64,000 nucleotides of DNA from Pedobacter nutrimenti (GCF_003208655.1 NZ_QKLU01000001.1:248001-312000); one strand, 5' to 3'. Positions 26,437-35,891 are shown, counted from the first letter of the stretch. The notes: generated by a model from the letters alone, not told the origin. Made by a program: numbers and translations.

Positions 26437-26940
26437 GTGCAGCACAGGGAAAGGGAATTTCTTACACTTATAGAAATCCATAAAGGGATCATTCACAAGA
26501 TGACCAGAATGTATATGGATTACAGAGAAGATCAGCAGGATCTTTTTCAGGAAATCATTTGTCAATTGTGGAATTCTTTTGATTCCTTTAAGGGCAACAG
26601 CAAGTTCTCTACCTGGATGTACCGTGTTGCATTAAATACTGCAATTGTTTTTCTTAAAAAAGAGAAAAGGAAACTGGACACCAGCCCGGAGCTTCCTGAA
26701 AATATGGCGGGGGAACAGGACCATTCCACAGAAAAAGAAATTCAGCTGAAACTTTTTTACCATGCAGTGCAGCAACTGGATAATATCGAAAAAGCAATTA
26801 TATTTTATCATCTGGAAAACTATTCCCATAGGGAAATAGGAGATAACCTGGGGATTATGGAAGGGAATGTAAGGGTAAAGCTCAATCGGGCCAAAACAAA
26901 AATTAAAGAACTGATAAAAAAACAAGGATATGAATTTTGA
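26437..26940 (+). CDS. ECF-type RNA polymerase sigma factor
   Basis: The 167-residue protein has region 2 (MYMDYREDQQDLFQEIICQLW and FSTWMYRVALNTA) and region 4 (AIIFYHLENYSHREIGDNLG, then VRVKLNRAKTKIKEL), the standard ECF plan. The only start in frame is GTG at 26437, because a stop codon lies two codons upstream. It overlaps the next gene, a membrane protein, by 11 bp, which fits a sigma/anti-sigma pair. Target genes are not known. Confidence 0.9.
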   Translation: MQHREREFLTLIEIHKGIIHKMTRMYMDYREDQQDLFQEIICQLWNSFDSFKGNSKFSTWMYRVALNTAIVFLKKEKRKLDTSPELPENMAGEQDHSTEKEIQLKLFYHAVQQLDNIEKAIIFYHLENYSHREIGDNLGIMEGNVRVKLNRAKTKIKELIKKQGYEF

Positions 26941-27550
26941 TGATTTAAAATCTGCCTGGGAAGAAGAAACTAATGAGGAACAAGGGCCAATAGGCCTGGA
27001 GGAGCTTAAAACAGCCAGGATGCCTTTAGAGCAATTGCGCTCAAAGATAAAATGTGAGTTTTGGGCGCATTGTGTGGCGATCCTGTTTACGGGATTGCTT
27101 CCTCAGATCGCAGGTTTTGCTGCGGGGCTGCTGATGCCTTTTTATGCATTATTTACCGTATATCTGGCCATCTGCATTTATTACTCACTCAAATTCTATT
27201 CCTTCTATAAGGGACTGTCGGTACAGTCTCTTCGTACCAAAGACAGCCTTTATGAGACGTATTATGGCATCAGGCTTCACCTGGAAATGTATAAGTCATA
27301 TACCTACTCCTTACTGCCCTTTGCTGTTATTTTTGCATTGATGTTCATAGCGAGCGTAAACAATGGTAAGCTTATGACTATGGTGCTCAAAGAGCAGGCC
27401 GTTCAAAAAGAACTCCTGTTTGCGATTGTGACCAGTCTGATGGCCACATTGCTGGGCGTGATGCTGGTCACAGAGTTTTGGGTAAAGAAACAATATGGAA
27501 AATATGCAGACCAGATCAGAGCATTACTTGATCAGCTGAACGAAGCTTAA
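26930..27550 (+). CDS. Membrane protein, putative anti-sigma factor
   Basis: The 206-residue protein begins with an acidic soluble segment (MNFDDLKSAWEEETNEEQG), a common opening of membrane proteins paired with ECF sigma factors in Bacteroidota. Four hydrophobic segments follow, at about 47-65, 68-88, 128-145 and 162-182. It overlaps the sigma gene by 11 bp. I infer that the soluble N-terminus holds the sigma factor at the membrane, but no zinc-binding anti-sigma motif (HxxxCxxC) is present. The 3' end overlaps the converging desaturase gene by 35 bp. Confidence 0.65.
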   Translation: MNFDDLKSAWEEETNEEQGPIGLEELKTARMPLEQLRSKIKCEFWAHCVAILFTGLLPQIAGFAAGLLMPFYALFTVYLAICIYYSLKFYSFYKGLSVQSLRTKDSLYETYYGIRLHLEMYKSYTYSLLPFAVIFALMFIASVNNGKLMTMVLKEQAVQKELLFAIVTSLMATLLGVMLVTEFWVKKQYGKYADQIRALLDQLNEA

Positions 27551-28619
27551 CAGCCGGTTCAGCGACCTGCTCCTGGACTTCATCATTTTCCTGTTTTTTC
27601 CGTTTATAGGGTTTGGCATAACGGTGATGAAAATCCTTTTTTGAATCGTGATAGGAAGTCACCAGACCAAGCTTGTTCAACACCCATATGTAATACCAGG
27701 CAAAATCAATTTGATGCGGTAAAAAACCAGTCCTGGCACTTTTAGGATATAAATGGTGGTTGTTGTGCCACTCACCGGCAACAAATCCGGGCCACAACTG
27801 GTTGATGGACATGTCTTTCTGGTTAAAGTCTATTCCTGTTCTGCGTTTGTCTTCGCCTTTTCCATGTCCTTCGTAATTAAAAGTACGGACACCAACCGCC
27901 CAAAAAGCAGCAGAGGCAAATATAGTGCAGCCCAGGGCATGACCACCAATTAAAAAGAACAGCACATACCAGAAACTCCAGTTCATCACGCAGTACATTA
28001 AAGCCAGGCCTGGATGGGTCACAGAACCCCATTTAAGATATTGGGTATAGTTATTCGCATTTACCCCGGTATGCTTCATCAGGCCAACAGTGCGGTTATA
28101 ATCTTCTTCCGAAAGACTTTTTGCAATGGGCTGGTGGTTGACATCTGCAAGAAAACAATATAAAAAACCACCTGAGGCATTGTAAGGATCTCCGGGCTGA
28201 TCAGATTTTGCGTGATGCACATGGTGTGAAACCACATAAATCTCTTCAGGTATCATACTAATGGTTAAGTTCTGGGTCAAAAAGCGCCAGAATTTATTCC
28301 GGAAGGTATAGGCCTGGTGGGTGCAGTACCTGTGGTGCCAGATGGTACCATGCGTACCCATTGCGATCATGCTGTATATGAAAAATACAACCAGCAGCGG
28401 AATAGTGAAAAACTTAAAAAAGAATAAAAAAACAAGAGGTACCAGCAGGATTACCCTTGACCAGCTAAAAAAAGCCAGCCAGTTTTTTTTACAGCGAAAA
28501 ATATTGAGTCTCTTAAAAAACTCTGTCAGCAGTTGTTTCGAAGTTGGCTTACTCAGCATCCCCTCACTATCGGACCAGCCATACACCGGCGGATCTAGTA
28601 CTCTGTCCAAATAGGCCAT
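27516..28619 (-). CDS. Acyl-CoA/acyl-lipid fatty acid desaturase
   Basis: From MAYLDRVLDPPVYGW the protein has 367 residues (an ATG 9 codons earlier is also possible). It is a membrane di-iron desaturase with three histidine boxes: HHRYCTHQ, HHVHHAKSD and EWHNNHHLYP. Four hydrophobic helices lie between them. A highly basic C-terminus follows. It inserts a double bond into fatty acyl chains, adjusting membrane fluidity. It converges on the sigma/anti-sigma pair with overlapping ends. Confidence 0.9.
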   Translation of the reverse strand: MAYLDRVLDPPVYGWSDSEGMLSKPTSKQLLTEFFKRLNIFRCKKNWLAFFSWSRVILLVPLVFLFFFKFFTIPLLVVFFIYSMIAMGTHGTIWHHRYCTHQAYTFRNKFWRFLTQNLTISMIPEEIYVVSHHVHHAKSDQPGDPYNASGGFLYCFLADVNHQPIAKSLSEEDYNRTVGLMKHTGVNANNYTQYLKWGSVTHPGLALMYCVMNWSFWYVLFFLIGGHALGCTIFASAAFWAVGVRTFNYEGHGKGEDKRRTGIDFNQKDMSINQLWPGFVAGEWHNNHHLYPKSARTGFLPHQIDFAWYYIWVLNKLGLVTSYHDSKKDFHHRYAKPYKRKKQENDEVQEQVAEPAVKLRSADQVML

Positions 28620-28894
28620 TAAAATATAATTTTGCTGAAAGTACACCTAAATTTTGACATTATCATGATTATTCGGTGTTAATTGATTGTTAAGCTTTGA
28701 TTTGCCTGTGCATAAAAATGATTATATGGCTTTTAAATAGCCATGATAAGGTTTTTACCGGACTTTGTAATATTGTAGTTAGCCGGAAAAACGTTCGCAG
28801 GGCAAGCTATATACAGGATGTCAGGAAATATGAAAATACATTTTCTGATGCTGATCGAAGATCAATCAAAGAAGATAATGAAAGGGAGCTTTAA

Positions 28895-29299
28895 TTATTC
28901 TATTTTAACATACCGGGTGCCGCAAGCCTCTATACACATAATTGGACCAGCAGGGCTCATACTCAATACGCCTTTATCGATTTTATACCTGTAATTTTGT
29001 ATAGATTTATCTTTTTTAATGAAAGAGAGTGTCACGCTGTCTTTTAGGGTGTAATTGGTATAGTCCGGATACATATTGCCATCCATTTGACCATTGTCCT
29101 TAAAACTTACATAATAAACAGGATTGGCTGAAACAGGCGCCCATTTTGCTGTGCCACTACCCGGATCATTGAGGCTTTCTGAAAGTTTCCACCGGCCACC
29201 AGTCAGTTTCTCATCAAGAACGAGTTTGTCCTTACTTTTACTGCAGGAAATAGTAAAAAGAATGGTTGAAAGCAAGAGTAATTTAGAAGTCTTTTTCAT
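28895..29299 (-). CDS. Lipoprotein with lipocalin-like domain
   Basis: I start it at MKKTSKLLLLSTILFTISCS (134 residues). Upstream codons exist in frame but precede a typical lipoprotein signal and are unlikely to be translated. Cys19 is the lipidated residue. The mature part contains GGRWKLSESLND and alternating strands, reminiscent of small lipocalin-like lipoproteins of Bacteroidota. It ends in two Cys residues (CIEACGTRYVKIE), possibly a disulfide. Function is unknown. Confidence 0.75.
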   Translation of the reverse strand: MKKTSKLLLLSTILFTISCSKSKDKLVLDEKLTGGRWKLSESLNDPGSGTAKWAPVSANPVYYVSFKDNGQMDGNMYPDYTNYTLKDSVTLSFIKKDKSIQNYRYKIDKGVLSMSPAGPIMCIEACGTRYVKIE

Positions 29300-29685
29300 A
29301 ATGGAGTTTTTGATAGAAACGGAATGTTTTCTTAAAACGCTACAGGATTGAAAGTTATAATAAACCTTTTTAAGGTAAAAAAAATTGTTTGAAATTTTAA
29401 TTTCAAAAATGCACTGATGAAGAAATTCAATCTGTACGGGCAAAGTTAAATCTACAGAAAAAACCGAAATCAGGCCGGAGGTTAGCCGGATAGATAAGCC
29501 GGATCTGGGCTGGGTCTGGGTTGGATCTCCTTCGTGTATGGTTCGTTGGGATGCAAAGAAAAGCTAAACAGCAGCCATGCTTCTGCAGGGGGATGTTCAG
29601 GGGGCTGTTCCGGCCCATTTTCTTTTTTAAATTTTTGTCCCCTTTGTGAATTTGCAATCGTCATGGACTTAAAAATACATAAGCA
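29300..29685. other. Intergenic region (386 bp) between lipoprotein and azoreductase genes
   Basis: The two flanking genes diverge, so both promoters should lie here. A quasi-repeat of CCGGATCTGGGCTGGG followed by GTCTGGGTTGGATCTCC occurs near 29500. A 60-codon proline-rich frame on the minus strand (29482-29664) exists, but nothing supports its expression. Confidence 0.4.
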
Positions 29686-30303
29686 ATGAACAAGACATTA
29701 ATCGTAAGTTATACACCCAGGAATGGTTCGTATACAAAAAAAGTACTGGGTGAATTTATAGAGCAGGTTAAAGAAAAAACAGAAATTACAGAGCTGGATT
29801 TACTGGATTCACCTCCCGACCTGTTGTCTGCAGCACATATAGCGTTGACGATGAAGTGGAACGCAGGGCAAAGGGAATTTACACCACAAGAATCTGTCAT
29901 TCTGGAGCGCAACCATGGCATGGCCAATCAGCTGTTGAAGGCAGATTACCTGGTGCTGGCCAGTCCGGTGTATAATTTCAGTTTGCCTGCCATGGTAAAG
30001 GCCTGGATAGACGCCATTATTGTGAGCAATAAGACCTTTAGCTTTAATCCGCAGGAAGGTTTTAAGGGGCTGTGCGGTGATAAAAAGGCGCTTGTACTTT
30101 TAACAGGAGGTTTTGATTATGAAAATGGGTCAAGTGGTGCAAAGCAGTTTGCATCTGCTTTACTGACAGAAAACTTTAAGTTTATGGGCATGGAAACCAC
30201 ACAGATTTCGGCTTTTGGTTTGAACGAAAACTGGGATAAAGCAAATGCGATCGTTGAACAGGCTAAACAGGAAGTCCGGGCATTGGCAAATAAATGGTAT
30301 TAA
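29686..30303 (+). CDS. azoR: FMN-dependent NADH-azoreductase / NAD(P)H:quinone oxidoreductase
   Basis: The 205-residue flavodoxin-fold protein shows the AzoR signature ASPVYNFSLPAMVKAWIDAI near residues 87-106 and LLTGGFDYENG near 140. It would bind FMN and reduce quinones, azo compounds or nitroaromatics with NAD(P)H. The first strand ends in YTPRNGSYTKK, where SxT for phosphate binding is visible. The gene stands alone, with a LytTR operon converging from the right. Confidence 0.85.
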   Translation: MNKTLIVSYTPRNGSYTKKVLGEFIEQVKEKTEITELDLLDSPPDLLSAAHIALTMKWNAGQREFTPQESVILERNHGMANQLLKADYLVLASPVYNFSLPAMVKAWIDAIIVSNKTFSFNPQEGFKGLCGDKKALVLLTGGFDYENGSSGAKQFASALLTENFKFMGMETTQISAFGLNENWDKANAIVEQAKQEVRALANKWY

Positions 30304-30360
30304 TCCATTGTGGAGGTCATCAAAAGGAGTAAATTAAAAGCAATGTAGCAGGTTAACATT

Positions 30361-31134
30361 TTACAACAACAATAGCCTGGTTTTAATCGCTTCACTAAAG
30401 GAGGCAGCACTTTTAATTCGGGTTTTATCTTTATTGTTTAAGATAAAGATAAAGCCACCCTTAAAATACTTTTGTATTTCCAGGATTTTGTGTTTGTTGA
30501 TGATGTAGCTCCGGTGGATCCGGATAAACTCAGGTGGCAGACGGTCTTCCAGGTAACTTAAAGAGTTGTCTAACAGTTTTTCGTCATCATGGGTGTGCAG
30601 GTATACATATTTGTCTTTCGCCTCAAAAAAGCAAATGTCACTTACCTGTATTAGAACGATCCGATGACCGGATTTAACGGGAATGGTGGTGATGTGGGCT
30701 TTTTTTTCTTCCCCTTTGATGAGCTCCTGTATTTTCGAAAAAACATCGGTCTGCTCATTTTTTCTGTCTATGGTTCGTTGGATCGTTAAGGCAAGCCGTT
30801 CAGAAGCGACGGGTTTAAGCAAATAGTCAAGGGAATTTTTTTCAAAAGCGGCCACCGCATATTCATCGTAAGCGGTTACAAAAACAACCAGAGGGCGGTG
30901 GGTAATTTGATTGACGACATCAAAACCGCCAATTTCGGGCATTTGTATATCTAAGAATACCAAATCCGGACATGTGGAATCAATAAGCGCTATTGCAGAC
31001 TGCCCGTCTGAAGCGGTCCCGGTAATATTGATTTGCGGAAATGCCTGAAGCTCATTTTGTAAACGCTCTATAGCAACGGGCTCATCATCTACGATTACGG
31101 TATTAATTGCTTTGAGGGAGGCTAATGCGCACAT
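30361..31134 (-). CDS. LytTR-family response regulator
   Basis: The 257-residue protein has a receiver domain with Asp16/Asp17 pocket and phospho-acceptor Asp62 in VFLDIQMPE, Lys in LLKPVAS near residue 112, and a LytTR DNA-binding domain (about 150-257, with FFEAKDKYVYLHT and RIHRSYIIN). Its start lies 32 bp inside the upstream kinase gene. No other ATG suits, so the overlap is probably genuine. It forms the third gene of a membrane protein-kinase-regulator run. Confidence 0.92.
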   Translation of the reverse strand: MCALASLKAINTVIVDDEPVAIERLQNELQAFPQINITGTASDGQSAIALIDSTCPDLVFLDIQMPEIGGFDVVNQITHRPLVVFVTAYDEYAVAAFEKNSLDYLLKPVASERLALTIQRTIDRKNEQTDVFSKIQELIKGEEKKAHITTIPVKSGHRIVLIQVSDICFFEAKDKYVYLHTHDDEKLLDNSLSYLEDRLPPEFIRIHRSYIINKHKILEIQKYFKGGFIFILNNKDKTRIKSAASFSEAIKTRLLLL

Positions 31135-32125
31135 GTTTATAGGGTTTATTGATGAGTTCCAAAGAATAGTTGTTTTGATAAAGCAGGTTTAATTTGCTGA
31201 TAATGATGGAAAGTCCATGCCCTGTTCCGGGAACATCCGGAAAATCCGGGCCCGAATCTGCTATAATTAATTGAAGTTGTTGATCTTCCGTATGAAGCTT
31301 AAGGGTAATGGAGCCCTCTCCGGCAGATTTTTCAATCCCGTGTTTCACGGCATTTTCAACCAGTGGCTGTAACAGAAAGGATGGAATGGGATAGGGCAGA
31401 AGTTCAGGGGCGGCCTGGATGTGATAGTTTAGCCGCTTCTCGTATCGGATTTGTTGTAATTGCAAATAGGTTTCTACAATATCGAGCTCGTCTTTAATGG
31501 GATGAAAACCTGTACTTGCTTTGTTTAAGGTAAACCTGAAAAAACTGGAAAGCAACAAGATCATTTTTTCGGCCTTCATCGGATTAGAATGAATCAGACC
31601 GGCTATGGTATTGTGGACGTTGTATAAAAAGTGGGGGTTGACCTTTGCCCTAAGAAGTTCGAGTTCGGCCTCGGCCTGTTGCTTTTCCAGTTGCAATAAA
31701 CGGTATTGTTGGCTCATGAGCCTGGTATTTAAGCTTTCTTTTGTTTCCTCACTGACATACATCGGGATGCCGGTAACCAGTACAATCAATAGGTTGAGTA
31801 CATAAATATTACCCCCGCTCAATAACACATACCGGCCGTCAGGTTTTAGCAACTCCTGGGAAAAAAGGGTAAATTCCGTACCAATAAGTGCGGCTGCACA
31901 AAGCAATACGATCATCATTAAAACCTTTAGGCTTTGGTGAGGGCTAATCCACAAGATGTGGCGGCGTTGATAAATACAGGCCATCATTAAAGCACCTATG
32001 GTGACCGCAGAAATTAAAGAGGTCGCAATGCGCTGCCAGTGTGGATCATAAACGATATACAGGTAAATCCCAAAAGAGAGGCCAATAAACAGGCTAGCCA
32101 GCAATGTTTTAAGGATTAGATGCAT
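31103..32125 (-). CDS. LytS-type sensor histidine kinase
   Basis: The 340-residue protein has four transmembrane helices in the first 122 residues, a short coiled coil (YRLLQLEKQQAEAELELLRA) and a His_kinase domain with phospho-acceptor His165 in VNPHFLYNVHN. ATPase motifs are LLQPLVENAVKHG and GTGHGLSIIISKL. It lacks a large extracytoplasmic sensor, so it probably senses within the membrane. It overlaps the regulator gene and starts 2 bp after the membrane gene upstream. Confidence 0.92.
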   Translation of the reverse strand: MHLILKTLLASLFIGLSFGIYLYIVYDPHWQRIATSLISAVTIGALMMACIYQRRHILWISPHQSLKVLMMIVLLCAAALIGTEFTLFSQELLKPDGRYVLLSGGNIYVLNLLIVLVTGIPMYVSEETKESLNTRLMSQQYRLLQLEKQQAEAELELLRAKVNPHFLYNVHNTIAGLIHSNPMKAEKMILLLSSFFRFTLNKASTGFHPIKDELDIVETYLQLQQIRYEKRLNYHIQAAPELLPYPIPSFLLQPLVENAVKHGIEKSAGEGSITLKLHTEDQQLQLIIADSGPDFPDVPGTGHGLSIIISKLNLLYQNNYSLELINKPYKHVRISLPQSN

Positions 32126-32127
32126 GA

Positions 32128-32799
32128 TCAGTTAGCGGATATGGGTTTGATAAGTTGTTTTTGCCGGGATTTTGTTTCCTGGTTCAATCTAACGAAAATA
32201 ATAAGAATCCAGCAAAAACCGATCACCGAAGGTAGGAATTGACTATAGGGATGGTATTGTGGGAATACGGTGCCGGCAAAGGCCGAAGACAATCCGCTTA
32301 GGGCGCTGATCATTTTGTAGGCATGTTCATATTTTGATGCCTTTTGTCGGAAATTAAAACTGAGGTAATTTTTAAGCAGATCGTAACAGGTAATCAGCCA
32401 TAAAGCCCCGAGGGTCGAGTAAACGACAAGCGCTGACCAGTATAGTGCCGATGATTGTAAGCTGTACCAGTACAGACCGCCGGTTGTGATGACAATGAGG
32501 GGTAAAATGACATCTATCGGTTTGGCTTTAGCTCCATTTAACCGTATAGCCCGGATACCGCTAAAGCAATTGTAGCCACTGAGCAAAGTGATCACAAGTA
32601 AAAAACTGTTCCGCTGGAAAACAAAAATTCCGATCAGTCCGGTAGCGACCACCAGGCCCATCATCCAAAGAAACCATCGGCCCAGTTGAACGTGCCATCT
32701 TTTCCTTTTGTATAAGATTGCCGTAATAAAGCCCAGGACCAGTGCAAGCGTACCTGCAGCGACATGAATAATGATATTGGTGTGGTGAAAGAGTTGCAT
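32128..32799 (-). CDS. Multi-spanning membrane protein (DUF2306-like)
   Basis: The 223-residue protein has about seven hydrophobic segments. The N-terminus (HHTNIIIHVAAGTLALVLGF, then RWHVQLGRWFLW) resembles DUF2306-type membrane proteins, though this is a weak match by eye. It lies 2 bp upstream of the LytS-type kinase, so it is likely co-transcribed and could act as its sensor partner or target. Function is unknown. Confidence 0.65.
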   Translation of the reverse strand: MQLFHHTNIIIHVAAGTLALVLGFITAILYKRKRWHVQLGRWFLWMMGLVVATGLIGIFVFQRNSFLLVITLLSGYNCFSGIRAIRLNGAKAKPIDVILPLIVITTGGLYWYSLQSSALYWSALVVYSTLGALWLITCYDLLKNYLSFNFRQKASKYEHAYKMISALSGLSSAFAGTVFPQYHPYSQFLPSVIGFCWILIIFVRLNQETKSRQKQLIKPISAN

Positions 32800-33045
32800 G
32801 TGTTTGTTTTAGGTTTTACTGCGAAGTACCTGGTTTATCCGGATTGGTTAAAGGTTTTTCCGACAGGATCGTTGATCGGGGCGATGAGTTCAGAAAAATA
32901 AAGGTTGTTTTCCTGAAAGGATTGGTCTCATTCGTCCTCTTATAAACTGTTTTGGGCGGATAATTGCTGTTGCTCATCATTTTTTTAATAGACCGCCGCC
33001 ATAGAAAAAATACTTTAGCCCCAGAGAATTAACAAAATTTTTAGA

Positions 33046-33495
33046 ATGATGAAAAAAATTAAGGGGCTCAGATGGAGCCTGTTTTTGGGATTTTTATGGA
33101 GTGTTTCTTTTTGCTATGGTCAAGGTGCAGAAACACAGGTCAGGGTATTTGGAATAAGGTCTGGAAATGGGAATGTCGTTTTGACCTTCTTTAAAAACAA
33201 GGAAGGTTTTGAAAAAAGGCAAGCCTTTAAAAAGATGGTCTTTGACAAAAAAACAATTTCCTCGGGACATTTAACCCTGGCGTTTAAAATTGAACCTGGA
33301 GTTTATGGCATTACCTTACTGGATGATGAGAATGGAAATGGAAAAATGGACAAGAATTTTATCGGAATGCCTAAGGAGGGATTTGGATTTTCAAACTTTT
33401 ATATGGAAAGATGGAAAAGACCTACGTTTGATGATTTTAAAGTTAACCTGACAGCAGCTGAAAACACGGTGGAGGTTAAAGTTAAATACATGTAA
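33046..33495 (+). CDS. DUF2141 domain-containing secreted protein
   Basis: The 149-residue protein has a signal peptide (residues 1-25, ending CYGQG) and the DUF2141 pattern: VRVFGIRSGNGNVVLTFF, a central LDDENGNGKMDKNFIGMP and EGFGFSN. The repeat of acidic and Asn residues looks like a calcium-type loop. Two ATG codons lie side by side (33046 and 33049), so the start is uncertain by one residue. Function is unknown. It stands alone between two converging or diverging regulatory genes. Confidence 0.85.
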   Translation: MMKKIKGLRWSLFLGFLWSVSFCYGQGAETQVRVFGIRSGNGNVVLTFFKNKEGFEKRQAFKKMVFDKKTISSGHLTLAFKIEPGVYGITLLDDENGNGKMDKNFIGMPKEGFGFSNFYMERWKRPTFDDFKVNLTAAENTVEVKVKYM

Positions 33496-33504
33496 AAAGC
33501 TTTT

Positions 33505-34368
33505 TTATAGTTTTTCCCTGAATTGGGTAGGCGTAGCTCCGGTCTGGCTTTTAAAAAAATTGGAAAAATAAGCATGGTCTACAAATCCAAGATCAAAGGA
33601 GATCTCTTTTATGGAAAGATCTGTTGAGCGCAGCATTCGTTTGGCTTCCAGTAAAACCCGTTTCTGAATGACTTGCGTGGCAGATGTATGGAGGTTTTTT
33701 TTGCAAAGTATGTTTAGGTAATTGGCAGATATATGGAGTTTTGATGCATAAAAAGCAACCAGTTTTTGTTCTTTAAAATGCCCTTCTATTAAGGCATTAA
33801 ACCTGGTCAGCTTTGGATTGAGGGGATGCATTCTAAAATCATCAAAAAGATCTTCAGATGCTTTGCTGACCAGGGCCGCAATAACTGCGGCCCTGGCACT
33901 AATGAGATCTTTAAGCGGATGGGTACTGTGCAGTTCTTTTTTTATGGCATCAAATTCGTAGTTCAGCAACCTGAAATCATCGCCAGACAAAGGAATTACC
34001 GGATGGTTCATATAATTGCTGTGCGAAAAACGTAAGTAGGAGGCAAAACGTTGAAAAAAAACGCGGTCAATCATTAACTGATGTCCAATCGTTTGGGCAC
34101 CAATGGCCCATTGATGTACCTGGCCCGGAAACAGCAGATGTATTTGTCTGTTTTCGATCTGGTAATCCCGAAAATCAATGGTATGGGTGCCCTGGGCCTG
34201 ATCAAACAGAATGATGATAAAGAAATCATGTTTGTGCGGTTTTTCTATATGCCTTTCTCCATGCAGGTCGTTAAACAGCAACTGATCCGGGTCTGTCAGT
34301 TGGCCTTTTCTGAATTCCTGTATGCCAATAAGCGGTACATATTTACTTTCTGCTGCTGCCTTTGTCAT
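33505..34368 (-). CDS. AraC-family transcriptional regulator
   Basis: The 287-residue protein has a cupin-type N-terminal domain (KPHKHDFFIIILFDQAQGTH, and LLFPGQVHQWAIG) and a C-terminal AraC domain (LHISANYLNILCKKNLHTSA, then ISFDLGFVDHAYFSNFFKSQ). A ~37-bp motif (34488-34524) lies 120-156 bp upstream of its start, and a similar one precedes the amidohydrolase gene at 35968. This suggests that the protein controls itself and that gene. Confidence 0.9.
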   Translation of the reverse strand: MTKAAAESKYVPLIGIQEFRKGQLTDPDQLLFNDLHGERHIEKPHKHDFFIIILFDQAQGTHTIDFRDYQIENRQIHLLFPGQVHQWAIGAQTIGHQLMIDRVFFQRFASYLRFSHSNYMNHPVIPLSGDDFRLLNYEFDAIKKELHSTHPLKDLISARAAVIAALVSKASEDLFDDFRMHPLNPKLTRFNALIEGHFKEQKLVAFYASKLHISANYLNILCKKNLHTSATQVIQKRVLLEAKRMLRSTDLSIKEISFDLGFVDHAYFSNFFKSQTGATPTQFREKL

Positions 34369-34487
34369 TAAAACTGTTTTCCGTTTTTATTTTTCAGGGA
34401 AATTAATAAAAAACCACGAATGAACAGGAAAAGAACCTTCCCCGGCTATGGCTTTTACAAGACGGTTTTTTGTGTAATAGTTTTAGG

Positions 34488-34524
34488 GTTCAAGACTTGA
34501 AATGAATGTTACCTGTAATTTGGC
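34488..34524. promoter_or_regulatory. Shared upstream motif, copy 1
   Basis: TTCAAGACTTGAA (34489-34501) is an odd 13-bp palindrome, followed by ATGAAT and ACCTGTAATTTGGC. A related block lies at 35892-35940. Two matching blocks upstream of the AraC and amidohydrolase genes point to a common regulator binding site. Confidence 0.5.
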
Positions 34525-34530
34525 GTGCAA

Positions 34531-35733
34531 TTAGCGCTGTATAAATAAGTAATCCAGACTTTTGATCCTTGCCATAATTCCCCATCCATAATTTTTGGCA
34601 GCTATTCCGATCAACACCTCGTTATCTCCTTCCTTTAAGGGTAAATCAAACTCCGTATTGCCAATATCTAAAAGTCCGCCAGGGTATTTTTGCAACCGCT
34701 CTTCGGCTGAATTTTTATCGATATAGATTAATCTTTTATTCAGAAAAACATAGACTTCTTTGTTGAAGCCCAACTGCATGCCTACATGTTGTTGTTTTAA
34801 TGACCTGATGGTTGTTTTAAGCCATACGTAACGCCTTTCTTTGGGATAACTAGTCAGTTCCCCTTTGAATCTCCGAATGAGGTTTATTAATCCGCGTCTT
34901 TCTGCATCTATGGGTTGCCATGGAGTGGCTTCTGAGGGAAGGTCTTCTGCTGTTAGTTCCCGTCCTTTTTCGAGCGTTTTAGGTGCAGTTACCATCCATT
35001 TGCGCATATAGGAGGGGTCATTGTCCGTCCAGTCGGGGCCTTCAAGCGGAGACAATTGCTCGGTAGCGCCAGGTTTGATCACCAGGTTTGCAAAATAGGC
35101 TTCTCCATCGAATGAGATGCCTCCCGTAGGGTCATTGCCCTCCAATCTTGACACTTTCAAAGCCGGCTTTTTAAAATCATTTACATACACCATCATCTGT
35201 AAACCTGAAATGACCAGTTTTATATGGTTCCATTCCTTGTTATGAATGGTGGCATATCCTCTAAAAGGTTTCATCATGTCCCAGAGGTTAACACCATGTA
35301 TATAAGGGGTATATTGAATGGCATCATCCCTTTGACTGGTTTCATCTGGCTCCAGGCGCAGATATACGGTTTCAAAATTAAACGGATCCTTTTGATGAAA
35401 ATTAATCGCAATCCCGTCATTGTAATTATCGGAAGGAGGAATCGCATCAAACTCTATAGTTCCATCCTGAAACGTGATGCCTTTTAGACCAACCGGGATG
35501 GTTTGCCTGCCAGGTGATTTCGAAATTTTCATTGCTTTAAACCCTTTGTAGGTCAGAAAGTCTGCTTTTCTCTGGGTAGTATCAAAGTATCGGGCATCAA
35601 AATTTACAACTATTTTTTTTCCGTTATCTTGTCCATGAGCAGGAAGAATAAACAGTGTGAACAGGGCAAACATGACCGTACAGCAGGGTATAAGACTCGT
35701 TTTTAACGCTACAGAAAATTTACTTTTTTTCAT
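34531..35733 (-). CDS. Secreted protein with DUF1080/LamG-like domain and C-terminal jelly-roll
   Basis: The 400-residue protein has a long signal peptide (residues 1-34, ending LPAHGQD). The middle (residues 50-235) looks like a concanavalin-type beta sandwich of the 3-keto-disaccharide hydrolase group: EWNHIKLVISGLQMMVYVND is its typical strand pair. A second domain near 300-400 (VWLKTTIRSLKQQ, EVYVFLNKRLIYID, NEVLIGIAAKNYGWG) resembles a galactose-binding jelly roll. It might bind or cut a glycan at the cell surface. No substrate can be named. It diverges from the amidohydrolase gene. Confidence 0.7.
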   Translation of the reverse strand: MKKSKFSVALKTSLIPCCTVMFALFTLFILPAHGQDNGKKIVVNFDARYFDTTQRKADFLTYKGFKAMKISKSPGRQTIPVGLKGITFQDGTIEFDAIPPSDNYNDGIAINFHQKDPFNFETVYLRLEPDETSQRDDAIQYTPYIHGVNLWDMMKPFRGYATIHNKEWNHIKLVISGLQMMVYVNDFKKPALKVSRLEGNDPTGGISFDGEAYFANLVIKPGATEQLSPLEGPDWTDNDPSYMRKWMVTAPKTLEKGRELTAEDLPSEATPWQPIDAERRGLINLIRRFKGELTSYPKERRYVWLKTTIRSLKQQHVGMQLGFNKEVYVFLNKRLIYIDKNSAEERLQKYPGGLLDIGNTEFDLPLKEGDNEVLIGIAAKNYGWGIMARIKSLDYLFIQR

Positions 35734-35891
35734 GGTATTTTCTTGGCACCAGGCCTAAAGCTAAATATATTAATAAAGCATTTTAATTATTCCCCTCTCC
35801 TTTATATTTAACATTTAAATAATGTTGAACACCGGTTTTATCTGGTAAATGATCCTGTTTTGTAGTTTGTAAATTTTAGATAGTAATAAAT

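Noticed and set aside
28697-28894. 65-codon frame on the plus strand before the lipoprotein gene
   Set aside because: Its start is in a low-complexity stretch, it has no recognisable family, and only the last 35 charged residues look protein-like. I cannot support it.
29482-29664. 60-codon proline-rich frame on the minus strand
   Set aside because: No signal, family or clear ribosome site. Left as intergenic.
30361-31134. Thought that the response regulator start might be wrong because it overlaps the kinase by 32 bp
   Set aside because: There is no other ATG before the receiver domain, so the overlap is kept.
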